A stretch of 64,000 nt of DNA from Gammaproteobacteria bacterium (GTDB lineage Bacteria; Pseudomonadota; Gammaproteobacteria; SZUA-140): NCBI GenBank assembly GCA_016712635.1, contig JADJQS010000010.1, positions 1-64,000 of the forward strand. The letters run 5' to 3'. This document shows, piece after piece, positions 32,795 to 40,856 of the stretch. The notes below the pieces were generated by a model that saw nothing but the letters and a program-made list of their open reading frames with translations, was not told the DNA's origin and made no database searches. How positions within the stretch are numbered: the stretch's first letter is position 1; each line of letters begins with the position of its first letter. Both the position numbers and the translations under genes were made by a program.

Positions 32795-33999
32795 GCGTCA
32801 CCCGCATCCCTCTGACGCGGATCGAGGCGCCGTCATCGTTCCGGTTCGACGCCGCGCCGCCGCTGACGCTTTACGTACACATCCCGTGGTGCGCGCGCAA
32901 ATGTCCCTATTGCGACTTCAACTCACATGAGAGCGCGGCCGCACTGCCGGAACAGGCCTATCTCGCGGCGCTGATGGCAGATCTCGAGCAGGAGCTGCCG
33001 GAGATCTGGGGCCGTCGCGTGGAGAGTGTCTTCATCGGCGGCGGCACACCCAGCCTGTTCGCGCCTGCATCCATTGACCGCCTGTTGTCCGACGTCCGCG
33101 CGCGGCTGTCGCTGCTGTCCGGCGCCGAGATCACGCTGGAGGCCAATCCCGGCACCGTCGATGCCGGCCGCCTGCGCGAATTCCGCGCCGCCGGCGTGAA
33201 TCGCCTGTCGCTCGGCGCGCAGAGTTTCGATGACACGCTGCTGGCGCGCATCGGACGCATCCACGGCCGGGCGGAGATCCTGGGCGCCGCCGAGGGCATC
33301 GCCGCGGCAGGCTTCGACAACTGGAACCTCGACCTGATGTACGGCCTGCCGGGGCAGTCCCCCGCGCAGGCGCTGGCCGACGTGCGGCAGGCGATGGCGC
33401 TGCAGCCGACGCACCTCTCGCACTACCAGCTCACACTCGAACCGAACACGGCGTTTCATCACTCGCCGCCGACTCTGCCCGACGACGACACCGCCTGGGA
33501 GATGCAGCGGCAATGTCAGACCGAGCTCGCCGCGCAGGGCTACGCGCAGTACGAGACCTCCGCCTACGCGCAGGACGGCCGGCGCTGCCGGCACAATCTG
33601 AACTACTGGCATTTCGGCGATTACATCGGCATCGGCGCCGGCGCCCACGGCAAGCTCACCCATGCGCCGACGCAGACGATCCGGCGCAGCGCCAAGGTGA
33701 AACACCCGCGCGCCTATCTCGACGCCGCGGCGGACGCGGCGCGCGTGGATACCCGGCAGGAGCTCGTCCCCGCCCAGACCGGGCTCGAGTTCATGATGAA
33801 CGCCCTGCGCCTCAACGAAGGCTTTCCTGTCGCACTGTTCCAGGCGCATGCCGGCCTGCCGCTCGCGATCGTCGAGAGTCCGCTCGCGCGCGCGGAACAG
33901 CTCGGCCTGATCGGGCGCGACCTGCATACGATCCGCCCGAGCGAGCGCGGCCGCCGCTACCTGAACGAGCTGCTGACGCTGTTCGTGCCGGACGAGTGA
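32791..33999 (+). CDS. hemW: Radical SAM haem chaperone HemW
   Basis: A 402-residue radical SAM protein. The cluster motif is CARKCPYCDF (CxxxCxxC with the HemW-type CDF), and RHNLNYWHFGDY contains the HNxxY motif that separates HemW from true coproporphyrinogen dehydrogenase HemN. HemW delivers haem to respiratory proteins, fitting a cytochrome-rich organism. It overlaps rdgB and is followed by the CPxCG gene after 7 nt. Confidence 0.95.
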   Translation: MSVTRIPLTRIEAPSSFRFDAAPPLTLYVHIPWCARKCPYCDFNSHESAAALPEQAYLAALMADLEQELPEIWGRRVESVFIGGGTPSLFAPASIDRLLSDVRARLSLLSGAEITLEANPGTVDAGRLREFRAAGVNRLSLGAQSFDDTLLARIGRIHGRAEILGAAEGIAAAGFDNWNLDLMYGLPGQSPAQALADVRQAMALQPTHLSHYQLTLEPNTAFHHSPPTLPDDDTAWEMQRQCQTELAAQGYAQYETSAYAQDGRRCRHNLNYWHFGDYIGIGAGAHGKLTHAPTQTIRRSAKVKHPRAYLDAAADAARVDTRQELVPAQTGLEFMMNALRLNEGFPVALFQAHAGLPLAIVESPLARAEQLGLIGRDLHTIRPSERGRRYLNELLTLFVPDE

Positions 34000-34006
34000 C
34001 GAACGG

Positions 34007-34204
34007 GTGAGCGAATACCTGGAACCGCGCGATGTCGCCTGCCCCTATTGCGGCGAGACCTTCACCATCGTCATCGATCGCTCCGCCGGGAGCCAGCGCT
34101 ACATCGAGGACTGCGCGGTATGCTGCCGCCCGGTGCTGTTCGATGTCGAGATCGATGCCGACGGCGACATCGCGGGTGTGGCCGCGCGCCGCGACGACGA
34201 ATAG
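34007..34204 (+). CDS. CPxCG-motif cysteine-rich protein
   Basis: A 65-residue protein with two cysteine pairs, CPYCG (12-16) and CAVCC (about 36-40), matching the family of small CPxCG proteins that probably bind one zinc. The GTG start at 34007 lies 7 nt after hemW. Function unknown; the family is common in marine and sulfur-oxidising Gammaproteobacteria. The remaining 60 residues are acidic and soluble. Confidence 0.85.
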   Translation: MSEYLEPRDVACPYCGETFTIVIDRSAGSQRYIEDCAVCCRPVLFDVEIDADGDIAGVAARRDDE

Positions 34205-34296
34205 CCGCGCCGCCGGGGAGCGGTTATGATGCGCACTTTGGCGGCCGCCGCACAGCGACAGCCTTCTGCCCGAGACCCAAACCAAGCATTGCCAAC

Positions 34297-35133
34297 ATGA
34301 CGACAATTATCCTGCAGGGCCAGGCCCTGACCCCGGACCTCGCCGGGACAATCGCAGAAACACTCCACGGCGATCCGGAGCAGCGTACCGGCCATTGGCG
34401 CATCAGCACCGCCGCAACGCCCGCACCCGACACCCTCGCCGGTTTGCGCCAACGGTTCAAGATCGACATCAACGCGCTGCCGCCGGACTTCGCGCCCGGC
34501 GCGGTGCGCCTGCTGATCAGCGACATGGATTCCACACTCATTAATATAGAGTGCGTGGACGAGATCGCCGACTTCATCGGCGTCAAACCGCAGGTCGCCG
34601 CCATCACCGCCGCCGCCATGCGCGGCGAGCTCGATTTCGAGACTTCGCTGCGCCGCCGCATCGGACTGCTCAAGGGTCTCGACGCATCGGCGCTGGAGCA
34701 CGTCTATAACGAACGCCTGCGCCTGAATCCCGGCGCCGAGGCGCTGGTCGCGGGCCTGCACGCGCGCGGCGCGAAGTTCGCGCTGGTGTCCGGCGGCTTC
34801 ACCTTCTTCACCGAGCGCCTGCGCGCGCGGCTGGATCTGGACTATACGCTGGCCAACAATCTGGAAATATCAGAAGGGCGCATCACCGGCGAGGTACACG
34901 GCGCCATCGTCGGCGCCGAGGCCAAGGCGGAGTTCCTGCTGCACCTGTGCGGCGAACTCCGGATCAAACCGGCGCAGGCCATCGCCGTCGGCGACGGCGC
35001 CAACGACCTCAGGATGCTGCGCCTGGCCGGCCTCGGCGTCGCCTACCGAGCCAAGCCGGCTGTGCAGGCTGAGGCGGACGTGGTGCTGAATCACAGCGGG
35101 CTGGACGGGATACTGGCGTTTCTGGACAGGTGA
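34297..35133 (+). CDS. serB: Phosphoserine phosphatase
   Basis: A 278-residue HAD phosphatase completing serine synthesis. The nucleophile motif is ISDMDSTLI; VSGGFTFFTERL and VGDGANDLRML are motifs II and III. A short N-terminal ACT-like region (about 1-70) precedes the catalytic domain, as in E. coli SerB but trimmed. Its stop codon is the second to fourth base of a repeated intergenic element (35130-35221). Confidence 0.95.
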   Translation: MTTIILQGQALTPDLAGTIAETLHGDPEQRTGHWRISTAATPAPDTLAGLRQRFKIDINALPPDFAPGAVRLLISDMDSTLINIECVDEIADFIGVKPQVAAITAAAMRGELDFETSLRRRIGLLKGLDASALEHVYNERLRLNPGAEALVAGLHARGAKFALVSGGFTFFTERLRARLDLDYTLANNLEISEGRITGEVHGAIVGAEAKAEFLLHLCGELRIKPAQAIAVGDGANDLRMLRLAGLGVAYRAKPAVQAEADVVLNHSGLDGILAFLDR

Positions 35134-35221
35134 GGCGTGAGGAGTTAGGAGTGAGGCGAAAAACTTAGCACTATTCGATACTCTCGCTCTACCCCCTAAG
35201 GCCTCACACCTCACGCCTCAC
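35130..35221. repeat. Inverted copies of a GTGAGGCGTGAGG element between serB and trmB
   Basis: GTGAGGCGTGAGG (35130-35142) has a perfect 13-bp inverted match, CCTCACGCCTCAC, at 35209-35221. The left part extends through 35162 and matches 30 of 33 positions of the element at 47282-47314. The left arm contains the serB stop and the right arm encodes the last residues and stop of trmB, so the unit fills the space between convergent genes. It may serve as a bidirectional terminator. Confidence 0.75.
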
Positions 35222-35935
35222 GAACAAAAGATCCCACACCCCGTGCCCCAGCCGCTCGCCGCGGCGTTCGAACTTGGTCAGCACGCGCTCATCCGGCCGC
35301 GGCGCGTAATTGCCCGCGCCGGCGCCGTTCGTGAACGACGGCGACTGCTCCAGTACCGCCAGCATGTGCTGCGCGTAATCCTCCCAGTCGGTGGCGAGGT
35401 GGAAGATTCCGCCGGGTGTGAGCCGGCGCGCGACCAGTTCGACGAACTCCGGCTGTACGATGCGGCGCTTGTGGTGACGCGTCTTGTGCCAGGGATCGGG
35501 GAAGAACAGGAACACGGCGTCGAGAGCAGCGTCGCTGATCATGTGTGTCAGCACCTGCACCGCGTCGGCGCAGAGGATACGGACGTTGCGGATGTCCTCA
35601 TCGGCGAGCGCGCGCAGCAGGCGGCCGACGCCGGGGCGGTGGACCTCGACGCCGAGGTGATTGCGTTCCGGATGGCGGCGCGCCATGTCGAGGACCGAAT
35701 CGCCCATGCCGAAGCCGATCTCCAGCGTGCGCGGCGCGGCGCGGCCGAACACGGCATCGAGATCGCAGGGCGCCTCCTGGAAATCGAGCAGATAGCGCGG
35801 ACCGAAGTCCTCGATCGCGCGCCGCTGCGCCTCGGTCATGCGGCCTTCGCGGCGGACGTAGCTGCGGATGGGGCGGTGGGGGCGGTCTGCTGAATCGATG
35901 TCCAGATTTGATTTCTTAAACAGTGATGGCGGCAT
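35204..35935 (-). CDS. trmB: tRNA (guanine-N7-)-methyltransferase
   Basis: A 243-residue SAM-dependent enzyme that makes m7G46 in tRNA. TLEIGFGMGDSVLDMARRHP is the SAM-binding motif and FFPDPWHKTRHHKRR the substrate motif. Its last four codons and stop lie in the 35130-35221 repeat, and its start abuts the palindrome at 35936. The thiS-thiG-trmB order is common in Gammaproteobacteria. Confidence 0.96.
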   Translation of the reverse strand: MPPSLFKKSNLDIDSADRPHRPIRSYVRREGRMTEAQRRAIEDFGPRYLLDFQEAPCDLDAVFGRAAPRTLEIGFGMGDSVLDMARRHPERNHLGVEVHRPGVGRLLRALADEDIRNVRILCADAVQVLTHMISDAALDAVFLFFPDPWHKTRHHKRRIVQPEFVELVARRLTPGGIFHLATDWEDYAQHMLAVLEQSPSFTNGAGAGNYAPRPDERVLTKFERRGERLGHGVWDLLFVRREV

Positions 35936-36022
35936 AAAAAATGGGGACAGATTTTATTTTTCTGATATGGAAGAGTTCTGTGCCATGACACCGGAGAAAA
36001 ATTAAATCTGTCCCCATTTTTT
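35936..36022. repeat. Palindromic GGGGACAGATTT element between thiG and trmB
   Basis: A perfect 19-bp inverted repeat: AAAAAATGGGGACAGATTT (35936-35954) and its complement AAATCTGTCCCCATTTTTT (36004-36022), with a 49-bp loop. It fills the whole gap between trmB and thiG; the thiG stop codon lies in the right arm. The same core recurs at 52888-52914. Hairpin plus T-runs could terminate transcription either way. Confidence 0.8.
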
Positions 36023-36836
36023 AAAAAAACGTCCCGTCGATCGGCGAGGAGGCGCTGGCGAAGCGCTTGCGCGGGATGCGCCCGGCGCGGAAGGCCTCGC
36101 GGCCGGCCTCGATGGCCTTCTTCATCGCCGAGGCCATCAGCACCGGGTCGCGCGCGCCGGCGATGGCGGTGTTCATCAGCACGCCATCGCAGCCGAGCTC
36201 CATCGCGATCGCCGCATCGGACGCGGTGCCGACGCCGGCGTCGACCAGGATCGGCACCTTGGCGTTCTCGACGATGGTGAGGATGTTGTACGGGTTGCGG
36301 ATGCCGAGCCCGGAGCCGATCGGCGCGGCGAGCGGCATCACGGCGACGCAGCCCATCTCCTCCAGTCGCTTCGCCGCGATCGGGTCGTCGTTGGTGTAGA
36401 CCATGACCTTGAAGCCGTCCCTGACCAGCGTCTCCGCCGCCTTGTAGGTCTCGACCAGATCCGGATACAGCGTCTTCTGGTCGGCCAGCACCTCGAGCTT
36501 CACCAGATCATGGCCGTCGAGCAGTTCGCGCGCGAGGCGGCAGGTGCGCACGGCGTCGTCGGCCGTGTAGCACATCGCGGTGTTGGGGAGGATCGTGTAT
36601 CTGTCCGGCGGCAGCACGTCGAGCAGGTTCGGCTCGCCGGGCGACTGGCCGATGTTGGTGCGGCGGATCGCGACGGTGACGATCTCGGCGCCGCTGGCCT
36701 CGGTCGCGCGGCGGGTTTCCTCTAGGTCGCGGTACTTGCCGCTGCCGACCAGCAGGCGCGAACGGTAGGGCACGCCGGCGATGACCAGCGCCGCATCCGC
36801 GTTCATGCCGACCACCGGCAACGCCTGTTCACCCAT
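36021..36836 (-). CDS. thiG: Thiazole synthase
   Basis: A 271-residue enzyme that forms the thiazole phosphate of thiamine from deoxyxylulose phosphate, dehydroglycine and ThiS thiocarboxylate. The Schiff-base Lys is in DLVKLEVLAD, and GVGTASDAAIAMELGCDGVL is the phosphate-binding region. It begins 3 nt after thiS. The final Phe-Phe and stop come from the adjoining palindromic repeat. Confidence 0.96.
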   Translation of the reverse strand: MGEQALPVVGMNADAALVIAGVPYRSRLLVGSGKYRDLEETRRATEASGAEIVTVAIRRTNIGQSPGEPNLLDVLPPDRYTILPNTAMCYTADDAVRTCRLARELLDGHDLVKLEVLADQKTLYPDLVETYKAAETLVRDGFKVMVYTNDDPIAAKRLEEMGCVAVMPLAAPIGSGLGIRNPYNILTIVENAKVPILVDAGVGTASDAAIAMELGCDGVLMNTAIAGARDPVLMASAMKKAIEAGREAFRAGRIPRKRFASASSPIDGTFF

Positions 36837-36839
36837 GAT

Positions 36840-37040
36840 TCAGCCTCCCCCGATGGCATGCACGATCTCCACCCGGTCGCCCGGCTGCAGGCGCCGGCTG
36901 GCGTGGCTGCTGCGCGGCACGATGTCCTGGTTGACCTCGACCGCGATGCGCCGTCCGGCGACGCCGAGGTCCTGCACCAGCTCCGCAATGGTCGGCGCGC
37001 CGACGAATTCGCGCGGCTTGCCGTTGACATAGATTTCCAT
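36840..37040 (-). CDS. thiS: Sulfur carrier protein ThiS
   Basis: A 66-residue ubiquitin-like carrier ending in the required Gly-Gly (HAIGGG). The ATG at 37040 (MEIYVNGKPREF) matches the family start; an in-frame reading to 37103 adds an unlikely leader. It partners with thiG 3 nt downstream. I saw no TPP riboswitch upstream; the gap to tRNA-Gly is about 110 nt. Confidence 0.94.
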   Translation of the reverse strand: MEIYVNGKPREFVGAPTIAELVQDLGVAGRRIAVEVNQDIVPRSSHASRRLQPGDRVEIVHAIGGG

Positions 37041-37149
37041 GGGAAACGCCCGTGTTCGATCACTGCCGATAGGTCTTTTAAGATACCACAGATGGGGACG
37101 CACTTGACCGGGCTCGGCCCCGGCCGTCAGAATGGTCGGCTCGCGCCCG

Positions 37150-37223
37150 GCGGGTGTAGTTCAATGGTAGAACGAAAGCTTCCCAAGCTTTAGACGTGGG
37201 TTCGATTCCCATCACCCGCTCCA
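37150..37223 (+). tRNA. tRNA-Gly (anticodon CCC)
   Basis: A 74-nt cloverleaf: acceptor GCGGGTG pairs with CACCCGC, D-arm GTTCAATGGTAGAAC, anticodon stem AAAGC/GCTTT around loop TTCCCAA (anticodon CCC), T-arm with TTCGATT, and encoded CCA at 37221-37223. A weak hairpin (CATCCC/GGGATG, 37222-37241) directly follows and may help termination. Confidence 0.95.
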
Positions 37224-37335
37224 TCCCTGCATGACGGGATGATTCGTCTTTACTGATGCGCGATGTGCGCTCCCTGCCTGCGGAATCATTTTTGAACGGC
37301 CGGCCCATGGGCCAGGACCGGCACCCCTGCAACCC

Positions 37336-37833
37336 CTAGGCCGGAACCCGTCCGCGCGTCGGGATCAGGCCCGCGCCGGCGAGATGGCGGTGAATCTCCA
37401 GCGGCGCCATGTGGGCCAGGTCCTTGCCCGACTCGCGCACTTCGACCTTCGACCCGGCCGGCAGGGCCAGCGTGCCGCGCAGCAGACCGAGCATATGGCT
37501 GGACGCGGCCAGCACCAGGCAGCGGGGCCGGTATTGCCGCAACAGACCCACGGCCCCGTCGGCGATGCGCTTCGCGAAGCGGCGGTTGAACTCCTCCATG
37601 TGATTGTCGCGGTGGTCGTCGTAGCCGTGGGCCGAACCGCCGCCGCGCGCCATGTTGCGCCCGCTCCTGGTCTCCGTCCAGGTGTCGCGCCCGGGGAGGT
37701 TGGCCTCCGGATTCACCAGATCGCTCACCTCGACGAGGTTGGGACCGGCCTCGATGCCCGGCACCATGTCATTGTCGAGGAAGAAGAACCGCGCCCGGGA
37801 ACGATCCGCCACAATGACACAGTAATGGTTCAT
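37336..37833 (-). CDS. Host-attachment family protein
   Basis: A 165-residue protein of the family first described as required for attachment to host cells in Agrobacterium. It starts MNHYCVIVADRSRARFFFLD; the middle GGSAHGYDDHRDNHMEEFNR and LVLAASSHMLGLLRG are the conserved blocks. The fold is thought to resemble eRF1 domain 2-like proteins. Despite the name, it is widespread in free-living bacteria, and its role here is unknown. Confidence 0.85.
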   Translation of the reverse strand: MNHYCVIVADRSRARFFFLDNDMVPGIEAGPNLVEVSDLVNPEANLPGRDTWTETRSGRNMARGGGSAHGYDDHRDNHMEEFNRRFAKRIADGAVGLLRQYRPRCLVLAASSHMLGLLRGTLALPAGSKVEVRESGKDLAHMAPLEIHRHLAGAGLIPTRGRVPA

Positions 37834-37905
37834 ACGGCACCTCCACCCGTTGCCGGTACAATCCCCTGTCCCGCCCTTGCAGCGGTGCCGGGCCTGTTTA
37901 CCAGC

Positions 37906-38034
37906 CTAGCCGATCACACCCAACAAATACAGCATGAGCACCAGCGTCGCCGCGCCGGCAATAATCATGATCAGGAGCATCAGAACGGCGAATATACCGC
38001 GCACGGGCGACTTACCTCGTTGATTGATGTTCAT
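37906..38034 (-). CDS. 42-residue single-helix membrane protein
   Basis: ATG 38032-38034 to TAG 37906-37908, product MNINQRGKSPVRGIFAVLML then a hydrophobic helix to residue 42 (about 14-40). It lies 12 nt after the stop of the gene at 38047 on the same strand, so the two are probably co-transcribed. The ribosome site is weak (GGGGT adjacent to the ATG). No family recognised. Confidence 0.5.
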   Translation of the reverse strand: MNINQRGKSPVRGIFAVLMLLIMIIAGAATLVLMLYLLGVIG

Positions 38035-38046
38035 ACCCCGGCGGGA

Positions 38047-38418
38047 TCAGGGATATCGCAGCCGGATCGGGTCGTTCCTGGGTGTACAGTAGGTCCACAG
38101 CGGCAGGCGCGCCGCCGGGTCCAGCATCACGGTCATGATCTCGCCGCAGACAGGACACTCTCCCGTCGCCGACTCCACGTTCTCGCTCACCCGGTAACGC
38201 ATCACCGCCGTCACCGGGCCGGCCAGCAGGAACCCCGGCACCAGCACGAAATGCGCGATCGGGATGAACAGCGTAACGACGGCGAGGAACCACATGAGTG
38301 CGAGCATCTTCAGCGCGCGCAGCCAGCGCTCCCTGTTGCTGAACATGCGCACCTGCAGGCTGCCGGCACGTGCCACGCCGGCGTCGTTCTCGATCAGTAT
38401 CGGACGAACCTCGGCCAC
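38047..38418 (-). CDS. Membrane protein with a C-terminal cysteine cluster
   Basis: A 123-residue protein with hydrophobic segments at about 37-75 (one long or two short helices) and a C-terminal region with CPVC (88-91) and one later Cys (YCTPRND), a possible zinc or metal site short of a full four-Cys ribbon. It precedes the 42-residue membrane protein gene. I do not recognise the family. Confidence 0.65.
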   Translation of the reverse strand: MAEVRPILIENDAGVARAGSLQVRMFSNRERWLRALKMLALMWFLAVVTLFIPIAHFVLVPGFLLAGPVTAVMRYRVSENVESATGECPVCGEIMTVMLDPAARLPLWTYCTPRNDPIRLRYP

Positions 38419-38594
38419 GCTCCTGTCTCCCGACGCCTGACTAACACTCTGATGCCGGTCATGATTGGCAAGGCCAGACTATACACAGCGCCGGCGTTTT
38501 CTGGCAAACCGCGCGCGGTCTGGAGCAGGCGGCCACTTGATGATAGTCTGCATTCCGACCCGCTGAATCACCCGGCACCGCCGCGCACCCCGTT

Positions 38595-40856
38595 ATGATC
38601 AGACGCATCGCCATCGTCCTCGGTATCCTCGCTGCCCTCCTGCTCGCGGCGCTGGTCCTGATACCGCTGCTGTTCAACCCCAACGACTATAAGGACAAGA
38701 TCGCCGAACTCGCGCGCGACGCGACCGGGCGCGAGCTCAGGATCGTGGACGACATGAAGCTGTCGCTGTTCCCCTGGATCGGCGTCGAGTTCGGCCGGGT
38801 CGAGTTCGCCAACGCCGCGGGCTTCGGCCCGCAACCGTTCGCCCGCATCGCGGCGGCAGAGATCAAGGTGAAGCTGATGCCGCTGTTCCAGCGTCGCATC
38901 GAGGTCGACACCGTGACGCTGCACGGATTCGCGTTGTCGCTCGAAACGGCCGCCGACGGCCGCACCAACTGGGATGACCTGGCGGCGCGCGGGGCGACGC
39001 AGGACCGCGCGGACACGGAACCGCCCCCGCCCTCGAACGGCGGCGACGCCGCGCTGGCCCTGCCCGCCGCGCTCAGCATCGGCGGGCTGGACGTGCGCGA
39101 CGGCGCCCTGCACTGGCGCGATGACTCCGCGGGCACGCGCCTGGACGTCACCGGCCTGCGCCTCGCCAGCGATCGCATCGAGGCCGGCAAGCCGGTTGAC
39201 CTGGAGCTCGCCTTCGACCTGCACGGCGAGCAGCCGGCCATCGACGGCCATCTCGATCTCGCCACCCGCCTCGAGGCCGACCTGGCGCAGCAGCGCCTGC
39301 GCGCGGCGAATCTGCGCCTCGACGCCAGGCTCGCGGGGGCGGGCATGCCGCTCGGCAAGATCGAACTCAGGCTCGCGGGAGATGTGGACGCCGACCTCGC
39401 CGGCCAGGCCTATCGGATCGACAAGTTGCGCCTGAACACCGCCGTGGACGACGCGAAGCTGCCGGGCGGGCGCCTCGCGCTAGCCCTGCAGGGCAGGATC
39501 GTCGCCGACCTCGACAAACAGACCGCCGAGCTGCCGGACTTCGTCCTCACGACCCAGGGCGTTACCCTGCGCGGCACCTTGCGCGCGACCCGGCTGCTGG
39601 ACGCGCCCGTAGCCGCGGGACACCTCGAGGCCGACACCTTCAACCCGCGCGATTTATTGAAGGCCCTGGCCATCGACGCGCCGGAGACCGCCGATGCAGC
39701 GACGCTGACGCGCGCCGCGTTCGCGTTCGACTTCGAGGCCGCGGGCGAGCACGCCGCCATATCGGCGCTCAGGCTCCAGCTCGACGACAGCGCGCTGACG
39801 GGCTCGGCCTCGGTACGCGACTTCGCGGCCCCTGCGCTCGCCTTCGACCTCGCGCTCGACCGCATCGACCTCGACCGCTACCTGCCGCCGCCGCAGGACG
39901 AACCCGTCGCGGCGACGCCGGCCGCCGCGGCGCCGGCCGCACTCAAGCTTCCGCTCGACACGCTGCGCGCACTCGACATCGACGGCAGGCTCGCGGCCGG
40001 ACAGCTCCGCATCAGCGGCCTCTCGCTCTCCGATCTGAGCCTCGCGGTGCGCGCAAAGGACGGCCTGATCGCGCTCGCACCGCTCAAGGCGAACCTCTAC
40101 GGCGGCCGCTACGCCGGCAACATCCGCCTCGACGCGCGCGGCGCCGTGCCGGCCTTCGCGCTCAATGAATCGTTGACCGGCATACAGGCCGGGCCGTTGC
40201 TGAAAGATCTGCTCGACAACGAGACCTTCAGCGGCAACGCCGATTTCGCCCTCGAGGCCACGGCCAGCGGCGACACCGAGGACGCGCTGCTGCGCAGCCT
40301 GGACGGCACGGCCCGCTTCAAGCTGCGCGACGGCGCCGTGAAAGGCTTCAACACCGCGCAGATGATCCGCGAGGCGAAGGCAAAGCTGGAGGGACGCCCG
40401 GCGCCGCCCGCGGCCGCCAACCAGACCGATTTCAGCGAACTCGGCGCCTCAGTGCGCGTCGGCGGCGGCATCGCGCGCAACGACGACCTGAGCGCGAGCT
40501 CGCCCTACCTGCGCATCGGCGGCAGCGGCCAGGCCGACCTGATCAAACAGGAGATCGATTACCGCCTGCGTGTCCGGCTGGTCGACACCGAGATCGGCCA
40601 GGGCGGCGAGCAGCTCGGCGACGTCAAGGGCATCGAGATCCCCATCAGGATCAGCGGCGCCTTCGCCGGCCCGTCCATCGGACTCGACAGCGCGGTCATC
40701 AGCGATGTCCTGAAACAGAAGGCGAAGGCCGCCGTCAAGCAGGCGGTGGACGCCAGCAAGGGCAAGGCGCAGGAAAAGCTGGAGCAGAAAAAACAGGAAC
40801 TCAAGAAAGACGTCGAGGACAAGCTCAAGGACAAACTGAAGGGAATGTTCCAATGA
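38595..40856 (+). CDS. AsmA family protein
   Basis: A 753-residue AsmA-like protein: N-terminal membrane helix (about 5-25), then a very long beta-rich periplasmic region with the usual Leu/Asp repeats, and a C-terminal AsmA_2 domain. After about residue 710 it turns into a Lys/Gln-rich charged coil (KAQEKLEQKKQELKKDVEDK). AsmA proteins resemble eukaryotic bridge-like lipid transport proteins and are linked to outer-membrane phospholipid transport. It overlaps mutY by 4 nt, an arrangement common in Gammaproteobacteria. Confidence 0.9.
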   Translation: MIRRIAIVLGILAALLLAALVLIPLLFNPNDYKDKIAELARDATGRELRIVDDMKLSLFPWIGVEFGRVEFANAAGFGPQPFARIAAAEIKVKLMPLFQRRIEVDTVTLHGFALSLETAADGRTNWDDLAARGATQDRADTEPPPPSNGGDAALALPAALSIGGLDVRDGALHWRDDSAGTRLDVTGLRLASDRIEAGKPVDLELAFDLHGEQPAIDGHLDLATRLEADLAQQRLRAANLRLDARLAGAGMPLGKIELRLAGDVDADLAGQAYRIDKLRLNTAVDDAKLPGGRLALALQGRIVADLDKQTAELPDFVLTTQGVTLRGTLRATRLLDAPVAAGHLEADTFNPRDLLKALAIDAPETADAATLTRAAFAFDFEAAGEHAAISALRLQLDDSALTGSASVRDFAAPALAFDLALDRIDLDRYLPPPQDEPVAATPAAAAPAALKLPLDTLRALDIDGRLAAGQLRISGLSLSDLSLAVRAKDGLIALAPLKANLYGGRYAGNIRLDARGAVPAFALNESLTGIQAGPLLKDLLDNETFSGNADFALEATASGDTEDALLRSLDGTARFKLRDGAVKGFNTAQMIREAKAKLEGRPAPPAAANQTDFSELGASVRVGGGIARNDDLSASSPYLRIGGSGQADLIKQEIDYRLRVRLVDTEIGQGGEQLGDVKGIEIPIRISGAFAGPSIGLDSAVISDVLKQKAKAAVKQAVDASKGKAQEKLEQKKQELKKDVEDKLKDKLKGMFQ

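Noticed and set aside
37041..37149. TPP riboswitch upstream of thiS
   Set aside because: None of the conserved thi-box sequence is visible on the minus strand in this short gap.
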